A DNA stretch of 35,940 nucleotides from positions 1 through 35,940 of the forward strand of contig QYAI01000214.1 of assembly GCA_003988855.1 (NCBI GenBank), given 5' to 3'. Positions 28,090 through 35,940 of the stretch are shown one piece after another. Each line of letters starts with the position of its first letter. Position 1 is the first letter of the stretch. The stretch is from Arachnopeziza araneosa (lineage: Eukaryota; Ascomycota; Leotiomycetes; Helotiales; Arachnopezizaceae). The notes under the pieces were generated by a model. The model worked only from the letters and a program-made list of their open reading frames with translations, made no database searches and was not told the DNA's origin. The position numbers and the translations under genes were made by a program.

Positions 28090-30972
28090 TTAGAAGAGTC
28101 CCCATCCTCTTCCTTCCTTCTTTCCGATTGGCGCCCTTCCATCTCCCCTCCGCTTCCCCCTCTCTTCAACCTCGAGAGCTTTTAGTCCTTCCATCTTCTC
28201 CAATACCAATTCTAATAACTCCTTCCTTCTAATTACTTCCAAATGACCTTTAACTTTCGGATCCTCTCTCGCGAATCGCTCTACCTCCTCCTTGCTCAAT
28301 CCCCTACCTAATCTAATATCTAGCTCTCTGGGAAAGTTGTAGTAGAATTCAGATAGTAGTTCAACATTGAGAAAGAGGACGGCAGTGGAGGTGAGTTTAG
28401 TGGAGACGACGTCGAGGAAGATCTCCGGGCAGTAATAGCGGGAGGATTTATTAGAGCATTGTTTGGATTTAAGGGCTGTGAGTCGCATGCGGAGAAGGGT
28501 GGCCCGGTCGTGGAGGAAGAGGGCTTCCTTTCCTGTAGTGAATTTGTCAGCCCTGTATTTCTGACAGACTCAAAGAATGAGATAAACAAACCTTTATCTA
28601 ATAGAGCAGATGAGAAGCCACCAGCTCCAGATGCTACATCACCCACTACATCGATTTCTCCTTTCCGTGTCTTTTCAACAAAGCCCATAACATCCTTCAG
28701 CTTTCTTTTACCTCCTACTGACTTCTCTACTCCCTTCACAGCTTCTTCAACAGCTTTCAGCTCCCCTTTCAAGACTCCTGCTACATTCTCTCGTCCTCTA
28801 GCCCACTCGCCATCTTCGACATCAATCTCGAATTTGTATGGCTTGATACAATTCTCCACTTGATCGCTTGTGCTGTAGAATCTCTCATTTAAGATTCCTG
28901 ATGCAGCTTCAGTGATTGCTTGTCTTGCAAAAGGGTGAGAAGCGAAAGTTGATTGGGCGATGAGACGGTCTACATGCTCCTGAATAGCATTTGCTACCAC
29001 TGTCGTAGCGAGACGTCCAATACCGAGTTTGGTGAGAGCAGAAGTCGAGGCATCTAGTTTGCGGTGCCAGTATAGAGACTCTGGATCCGCAGTTGGAAGA
29101 TCTGCCAGAGTATCTGGTTCGGGAAGAGATGGATGAAGGTCGGTAATGGGTCTATTCCAATAACGTTGAGCGAGTAGGTCTAGTACTCTTTGATCGAGTT
29201 CATCCTTGAGAAGTTCTCGAACTTGAGGGCGACCAAAAGTCTCAGTGAACTCTTTGAAAGAATGCTTAAATGTATCTAAACTTTCAGCGAGGTAGGTCTC
29301 GGCTGACAAAGGACGGTCATTGTATTGAACTTTGAACTCATACGTCGCTTCTTCTAGCTCTTGACGTATAGCATCCCCGGTGCTCTGAAGACCTGCAGCC
29401 ATCGTTTTTTCGAGGACCTGCATGAGTTTCTTACGAAGGGTGGTTGTACCTACGCTTGTTCCAGTCTCAGGACCGAACTCCAAAGGATGAGCTGAGAAAT
29501 AAGCATGCTCGTTCCTGGAAATTGCTGAGGAAATGCTACCACTTCCTTTCTTAAACAAACTGGTTGACTGAGGTACGCGCGATACCACTCCAACGTACCC
29601 GAGCCGTAGGGGATATTTTCTATCATTCAGAATTTCTGCACCTCTAGTAGCATCAACAAGATCCATTTTGGTGACGACTCCAATTGTTCGCTCTCCTCGG
29701 GGATCAACTCGTCGACTGGCACGAAGGGCGGTAGAGTTTGCCAGATCAACATCTGCAGCTGAAATGGCAAGAATAACATTTGGAGGTTGAATATATTTGT
29801 CACAGAGATCAGAAATCTTTTGCTTCAACTCGAACGGCTGATCATGCCCAACAACTTGAATATAGCCTGGAAGGTCGATTAATGATAGATCTGGAACATG
29901 CGGCGACGATATCGTAAGTTGAATCGGGTCATCGGAAACACATTCAGAAGCTGGAACAGCCAAGTTGAGTTCTGTCAACGTCCGTTGGATATGAGAAAAG
30001 TCGGTGATCTTTCCTAATCCCAGAGCTGGAAATTCTCCATACTCAGCTTGCGCGCCAGGAGTATTGACAAGAGTTAATTCAATAGGCCGCCTTGTAACCA
30101 TATTCGAACCTTTCGGTAAAAACTCATGTCCAACAATAGCTTCAAGAACAGAACTCTTTCCTGAAGATTGGGAGCCAATTACGACAATTGAAGGGAGAGT
30201 CAAGGTATTTGACTGTCCAACCGTCTGTAATATACCTCGAATCTCAATCATTTTCTTGGTCAAGATCATCATTTGATCGTCCCGGGCAGATTCCTCTCCT
30301 GATCTTGGGTCCTCTTCCGATGATTGATCATAGCCATATGCAGCAGCTGAGACTCCTGCGGCAGCAGCTCCAATCCTACTTTGTTTCGGTGGTTCTCCTC
30401 CAGGTCCTCCACCATCTCCTCCAGTCCCAGAGCCAATTTCTTCATGAATTCGAAGTATTTTCTGAACCCATTCTGGCAATTCAACTTGCTCCTTAGTGTT
30501 CTCCCATCCTTTCCTAGTTTGATCTGCAATGTCCTTTGCACCTCCTAATAATCCTCCAGCAAACCCAGTTACAGTATCCTTTCCTTTGTTGAAGACATCC
30601 AAAGCATAGTTTCCCGCTTCTGCGACAAGAAGTCAGCAAATGTCTTATTCCAAACCACAAGGACAACATACGAGTAGCCTGATATTGTACATACGCCAAT
30701 CCAGCAATAGTAGCTCCTCCAAACAAAGCCGGTATTCTGGCAAATTTGAGGAGCAAGTTAGGAAGTATCCTCGCAAAAGACACACTCCGGATAGCTACAG
30801 CATTTGAAAATGGGGTGTAGCCAGCAGGCCATATCCTTTTACGGGCAGCTCGTACATCTGATCTGAGGAGTCCGCCGGCGGAAGATGTGTGACGATGGAG
30901 AAAACGCGCTGCTTGAGGATTGATTCGCTGTGCCAGTGGCAGAAGCCTAGCTGACAAGAGCCTCCCACTCAT
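28090..30972 (-). CDS. MGM1: Mgm1/OPA1-type dynamin GTPase, mitochondrial inner-membrane fusion
   Basis: Exons 30972-30672, 30619-28592 and 28532-28090; introns of 52 and 59 bp; 923 aa. I chose the ATG at 30972 (MSGRLLSARLL). The N-terminus is an Arg-rich, acid-free presequence, followed by a TM segment at ~80-96 (ARIPALFGGATIAGLAYVQ) that anchors the long form. A second hydrophobic, Ala-rich stretch at ~185-198 (AAAAGVSAAAYGYD) fits the rhomboid (Pcp1) cleavage region that yields the short form. GTPase motifs are G1 GSQSSGKSS at 249-257, a Thr in MVTRRP at ~276, G3 DLPG at ~349-352 and G4 TKMD at ~417-420. The middle domain and a C-terminal effector region (YYCPEIFLDVVSTKL, FLNVELLSEFYYNFPREL) follow. 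The size matches the family, and all key residues are present. Confidence 0.95.
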
Positions 30973-31521
30973 AGTGGCCAAGCCTGAGATGGTAACAGGA
31001 TAATAATTGGGTCTTCGGTATTCATGAAATGCGACTCATGGCCTAAGACCGATATCATCAAAGATTCTTGATGATGCGCATCCTTGAAGTGGCATGAGCT
31101 GTGGCTAGTGAAGCGTGGCGCTCAGTACACCCTTGAATCTAAGGTTCAAATTTAGGTTGTGTCTCTAAGAGGCATCACAGCCTTAAGATAAAGAGATGCA
31201 GTAGTTGCCCAGCAGATCGGATCGTCCGATTTATTGTCTCTAAGAACATGATACCATTTGGTTGCGATCAACAGAGGCTTTTTCATATTTGCAAATCTCT
31301 CATGCATGTCTCTCCCCTTTTAATGTCGCATCTTGACTGGCCAGGATTGCGCCATTCTGTCAGCCTCGCGGAGAACAGCCACGCTTCGATATTTGACTCA
31401 GTTCCTCTTTCCTATATTTAAAGGAGTTGGAGATCTCTGACAACATGCAAATTGCATTTCGCAAATTCACTGACTAGATTTAAGGAAAGCAACTGCTGGT
31501 GCTCGTACCTTTCAGTTAAAA
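30973..31521. other. Divergent promoter between MGM1 and DUG3
   Basis: 549 bp between two divergent start codons, so it must contain both promoters. No gene, tRNA or strong repeat seen. Confidence 0.35.
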
Positions 31522-33018
31522 ATGTGTCGTTTCTTGGTAAGGCAGTTGATCACACGATAACATTCAAACACTCACAGCTTCTAGGTCTACAAAGGATCAG
31601 ACGAGATCCTGTTATCCAAGCTGATACTTGATCCGACCCATTCGATCCTGACTCAGTCTTTCGATTCCCGCCTCCGCTTGGACATGAGAAGACCTCACAA
31701 TGGTTAGCCAACTCCGCTGCTCTATTGGGGAATCTGCTAACCATAGCCAGGCGATGGTTTTGGTATTGGATACTATACAGATCCCAAACTTGGCCCAGAC
31801 CCTTGCATATTTACATCCACTACTCCGGCGTGGAACTGTGTCAACCTTCAACGAATTGCTTCCAAGACTGCTTCTCATCTTATCTTTGCTCACGTTCGTG
31901 CAACCACTGAGGGTTCCTTGAGCGATGACAACTGCCACCCTTTCAGTCATGGTAGCTTGATGTGGATGCATAATGGAGGACTTGGAGGATGGAAGCATAT
32001 CAAACGACGCCTCGGTCAACGACTAGCAGACAAATGGTATCTAGGTGTTCATGGTGGCACTGATAGCGAATGGGCATTTGCTTTATATCTTGATACTCTT
32101 GAGCGAATGGGACATGATCCAAGCTATCCTCCAGCGACTGGATTTGGACCGACCGTTTTACGGCAGGCTATGCTGAAAACAATTAAGCAGATCAACGATT
32201 TTATTGCTGATATTCCCTCCAATATTGTTGAGAGCGAGAATGTGGATACAAGAAGCTTACTCAACTTCGCCGTCACGGATGGACATAGTGTAGTGTGTAC
32301 GCGTTATGTGAGCAGTCGCACCGATGAGGCTGCCAGCTTATATTACTCTTCTGGAACCACCTGGGAAGACAAGACCAATAAAGGAGAATATCAGATGGAC
32401 CGCCGAGATAAGGGCGCAGATATTGTATTGGTTGCAAGTGAACCATTGACATTTGAAAGAGGCAAGCATACTATGAAATCCTTTAGCTTTGATTAACAAG
32501 ATACAGAGAGCTGGGTCACAGTCCCCACAAACTCAACTCTAACAATTCACAAACAAACCGTTATGGTCCACCCTATCATTGATGAATATTACAGCTACAA
32601 CCCGTACCATTCTCGGTCCTCCAAGTTTGCCCATGCCAAAGGTCTTGTTACCAACGAGAAAAGTCCAAACAAAAATTCTCCAAATCAAAAATCAGGTATT
32701 TCTTCAACCCTTCATGACGAAATTGCCAGCACTCTCGTTCCTTCAACCCGCTCCGCCTCCCCTATCCTGCTATCAACCTTCAAAGAAAACATCCCACCCT
32801 TGTCAGCAATTTCTGATCTAAGGCATGTTGTGACGATTCAGAATCATACGTTGGAACGAAAAGAATCAGAGCAGGGCAACATCAAAAAGAAGCGGGTGTC
32901 ACTGTCAACGAGTGACCTGCCACTTGAAGCAGCAGAGCTTGATACTCCCGAAACACCTCGAAGAGCGGCATATGGGGATCCAATGAAGATAGCTCAGTTC
33001 TTTCCTGAATTAAACTAG
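31522..33018 (+). CDS. DUG3: Dug3-like class II glutamine amidotransferase, glutathione degradation
   Basis: Exons 31522-31536, 31585-31702, 31751-32461 and 32507-33018; 451 aa. The first exon encodes only MCRFL, so Cys2, the N-terminal nucleophile exposed after Met removal, sits at the start of a 15-nt exon. Other class II GATase motifs follow: RRPHNGDGFGIGYY, HVRATTEGS and HPFSHGSLMWMHNGGLGGW. In yeast, Dug3 forms the Dug2-Dug3 complex that removes the gamma-glutamyl group of glutathione in the cytosol. Introns 1 and 2 are 48 bp GT-AG. Intron 3 (32462-32506) uses a GC donor (G|GCAAGC) and restores FERESWVTVPTNSTLTIHK, a conserved piece of the family. An alternative acceptor 6 bp earlier is also in frame. 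Residues ~330-451 are polar, with DEYYSYNPYHSRSSKF, and probably disordered. Confidence 0.9.
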
Positions 33019-33685
33019 GTGTTTCCTCTCTCTGTATTCTAGCCTTCTGTATTGGGATTGTATCAAAAATAGAGCGTTTTGATGAGTAGCGGGCGAGCGA
33101 TAGGAAAAGGCGTCTTAACAATTGTTGTTATTCCCTTCATATCCGATAAATTAAATGAATTCTTTAATCAAATTTATTTTTGCATAACCATTTATGTTGT
33201 AAGGTTGCGTAAGCTTCCTATGTCGTACTCCTATATTTGATATGTTCGATCTCTTACTTTCAAGCTCCTGTAGAAGCGAAGATTGGGTCACCTCCCTTAA
33301 TCAACAAACGAAGATCAGCATAGCAAACAGAGGTTAGCTGCATATGAAAAATGCCAGAGGATATATATCAGTACTGTGCAATACTAACAGTCTTTGATCC
33401 GTTACAACAAGACTATAAATATTCATTCCTCATTCCTCAGCTCCATATCCACCAAAATTTGGGAGATATTTTGTTCTGAGAGGAGAATTTGCTTTCATTT
33501 GAGGGACTGGGCAAGATAGGTTGTAAGCGAGAGCAATGCAAGAGATTTTTCTGTCGAAATCAAGCTATTATAGTGAGCTGCCGTAATAAAAATTATATCT
33601 TTAGGATATCAAGCCCGGAGGTGCTTTCTACATCTGACATCTACTTAACCCTTAGGAGACAAAGCTATCTCAATTAAGGACAACA
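33019..33685. other. Convergent intergenic region between DUG3 and the secreted Cys-rich gene
   Basis: 667 bp, AT-rich, no supported gene. A 62-codon plus-strand frame at 33489-33677 has no recognisable features. Confidence 0.3.
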
Positions 33686-34859
33686 TCAAACCCTCTTCGC
33701 CTCTCTTCTGAGCTTCCTGTCGAAAGACGAGGAGTCATCGTCCCACTGGTACCCCATTGAAACCCCAATGTTAGGATCACTCGTGTTAAACCCTGTATAA
33801 GGAGATTGCCATGTCCAAGTCATGCTACTGTAGCCTCCACAATACCACGACTGACTATCAATCAACCAATGCAGATCGATTCTCTCACCGAAGAAGCCTT
33901 GACCCCAAGCCCAAACGGCGCAGGCGGATACAGCAGCGCAGGTTGACACTAGATACGGTAGTCAGCCTTTTATTCTTGCTCTTGAGATATTGTGAGACTA
34001 TCTTTCGTGGGAGAGGATGGGAAGGCTGGGAAGAAGGACAGGAAGGGTTTCATACAGCTCCCGTCAAGAGTTGTGGAAAGATTCGGTGCATCATTACATG
34101 CCACACCGGAGCCGCTGAAGAATTCGTCGGTGTTGAGAGATGCGTAACCCCAACCCTTAAATCCTACGATGCTGCTTGGGCATGCGGTCGGCGGGCCAGC
34201 GGGCGCAACAGTGACACTAGTTGAGGTCGAAACATTATCGATCGTTGTAGTTGAGGTTGCACTAATCGTTGTTGTGATTGTCTGTTTGAAGTTAGCGGTG
34301 ATAAGATTTGAAGCTAGTCGAAGAACTGACAGGTGCTGCAACGGTGATGGTAGTAGCCGTGATGCCTGCGCAAGAGCATGCACTAGAATATCGAGCAGTG
34401 CCCAAGCAAGGACTAGCATACGCAGGGACACTTGTAGGGGAATCGGTAACAGCAAACCGCTTGTTTGCGGCCCGTTGGATAGTAGTTGTTGTAGTTGTAA
34501 CAGTGGCCAGAGATGTAGTCGTTAAAGAAGTGAAGGATACTGTAGCGGTGACAGTTCTAATATGGACATTAGTAAAAGAGCCATCGAAGAACTTGGACAA
34601 ATTTGGAGGTAGACGAGCCCAAGAGGAGCCATAGAAAGTAAGAAACTTACACAGTGTCTGGTGTGACAGTTTTGATCATGAAGCTAGAACAATCACCAAC
34701 CCTATTTGCAGTTGCTTGCTTCTGCCCAGGTTGAGTGCCAGTAACGGCTCGAAGACAATTATCTGCTAGACATCCTGGTGGTGCCCGTTCAAATAAAGGA
34801 GACCAAGCCAAGGTCGATGACACAGAAGCTAAAAGAATGAGTGAAAAGAATGAAACCAT
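33686..34859 (-). CDS. Secreted Cys/Thr-rich protein with CLADNCLRA motif
   Basis: Exons 34859-34651, 34556-34331, 34281-34056 and 33948-33686; introns of 94, 49 and 107 bp with CTAAY or CTGAC branch sites; 307 aa. The signal peptide is MVSFFSLILLASVSSTLA. It is followed by APPGCLADNCLRAVTGT and DCSSFM, a CxxDNCLRA arrangement recurrent in ascomycete secreted proteins. The next part is a Thr/Ser-rich region (LTTTSLATVTTTTTT), a typical O-glycosylation linker, with a CLGTARYSSACSCAG knot. Then come a second Thr-rich stretch and a C-terminal part rich in aromatics and Cys (GFKGWGYASL, WYCGGYSSMTWTWQSPYTGF). It is probably extracellular or cell-wall associated. The exact role is unknown. The exon 3-4 join leaves a Leu at the junction and is the least certain. 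Confidence 0.78.
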
Positions 34860-35940
34860 AATTATCTATTAACGAGAGACTGGGAATAACGAGTGTAAGG
34901 GTTTCGGCATGTTGAAACCACTGGGTAACTCGAGAAATATATAAATCTTACAGCTCATCAACCGTTCTCTCATATCCTTTGAGCTTTCTGATTAACCTTT
35001 TGTCGAGGGCGCATTTGGTACGTAGCACTTTTATTCGAAACAATAATCAGTCAATAGTTCACTGAAGTTAGTAGAGCTCCCCACTGTATTTGGCAGCCAT
35101 ACGCGCTGAATGGCTTCTCTACGCAGAGCCACCTCAGCCATCGCGATTGGGTTTAGGGGTCATGTGCTGTAGCTAGTGACATCCAGGCTTCCCTTAACAT
35201 CCGTAATATCCGGGTTATCAAGACAATGTCCATCCAAAAAGGTACAACACAATAGTAAACAGGAAGCGAAACAATCGCAAAACTGCGCATAAAAGAGAGA
35301 AACAATCAAGTATGAATGAAATATTCTTCTCCCTCTGCCTTTGTCAAGAAGAGATAGAAACAAGGTCTACATGGTTTCATTCATCTTTGCAGCTCGGATC
35401 GCCCACTTTCAAGCCTTCAAACCACCCACGCGCCCCATGAATAACAGTGGAGGCTCTTTGTATACGGAAAGTGCGGCAAGGGTAACCGAAAGCCAAAGAG
35501 AGATCCAAGCATAAAAATGGCGTAGCTGGAGCGGTAGAATGGGAATAGCTGCGGCGGTTCCGAACCGTTCATCTAAGGGGTTCGGAGGAAATCTTGAGTG
35601 CAGAGGACAAGTCGAACCGATAACTTATGAAAATCTGATTTGTAAGAAGGGGCGGCAAGAACGAAATCGTATGAAAAGATCATATCAGAGATGCCGAGCT
35701 ATCTCCGTTTACTCGTATTCCCCTGTACACGCACGGTCACGGTACTCGCACGCCCCTCGAAAACACATTTTTCTACCTCACTCCTTGCTCTATTTCTTCT
35801 CTTATTAATGCCACTATAGATTATTCAGCTAAAGAACAAGCTAACGTAGTTTATCACTAAGTGACTAATATCACTACGCGACTAGGAATCCCTGCCACTA
35901 CCCCACTTCCAGCACCTAATAAATTAATTAAAAAATAACT
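34860..35940. other. Terminal intergenic stretch, no gene seen
   Basis: About 1.1 kb. It includes the promoter of the secreted-protein gene and scattered short frames without support (35160-35363 minus, 35539-35808 plus). The last ~120 bp become AT-rich and repetitive. Confidence 0.3.
35852..35885. repeat. Short imperfect tandem repeat, 17-bp unit
   Basis: Two adjacent units, TATCACTAAGTGACTAA and TATCACTACGCGACTAG, differ at a few positions, and each is partly palindromic (TCACTA...GACTA). Such subterminal repeats can mark transposon ends, but no second terminus is visible. Confidence 0.45.

Noticed and set aside
29900..30600. Small frames on both strands within MGM1
   Set aside because: They are shadows of the GTPase coding sequence, which has all expected motifs in one frame.

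Overview
The window reads as nuclear DNA of a filamentous ascomycete. Genes carry short GT-AG introns of about 43-107 bp with CTRAY-type branch sites, and there is an intron-containing class II tRNA. It encodes a fungal Trk potassium transporter, Mgm1, Dug3 and a Zrg17-type transporter. An F-box family and an orphan 'DELLAEG' domain family that I associate with Leotiomycetes suggest that class, but this is an impression and not a proof.

Left part (1-9600) looks accessory. The first ~100 bp resemble the end of a DNA transposon or MITE. Three minus-strand genes (300-1868, 2421-3986, 6406-7584) form a tandem family of unknown function. They share basic, Gln/Asn/Ser-rich N-termini with recurring TR-x-MP motifs and one or two copies of a ~70-residue domain. 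That domain has a WA-x-x-QL helix, a GGYxCxGGSH core and a (V/T)(S/T)DELLAEG signature. A decayed F-box gene (4527-5707) sits between the second and third. A possible exon of a small cysteine-bearing protein lies at 8111-8410.

Middle part (9643-17643) holds a flavin monooxygenase (four exons), a Lys-rich probably nuclear protein and a secreted GMC oxidoreductase read from the other strand. A gene-poor stretch follows, ending in tRNA-Ser(CGA).

Right part (17644-34859) is mostly conserved core. It contains a two-TM membrane protein, a Trk K+ transporter (five exons), a glyoxalase-fold protein, a disrupted Cys-repeat gene, a two-TM fungal protein, a ZRG17-like cation diffusion facilitator, MGM1 (three exons), DUG3 (four exons including a GC-AG intron) and a four-exon secreted Cys/Thr-rich protein. 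The last ~1 kb has no gene that I can support.

The genes do not form one pathway. MGM1 (mitochondrial fusion), DUG3 (glutathione breakdown), ZRG17 (secretory-pathway zinc) and TRK (K+ uptake) are housekeeping. The most unusual content is the tandem DELLAEG family and the two broken genes. Exon coordinates were worked out by hand from splice motifs and reading frame. In every multi-exon model the summed coding length is divisible by three.
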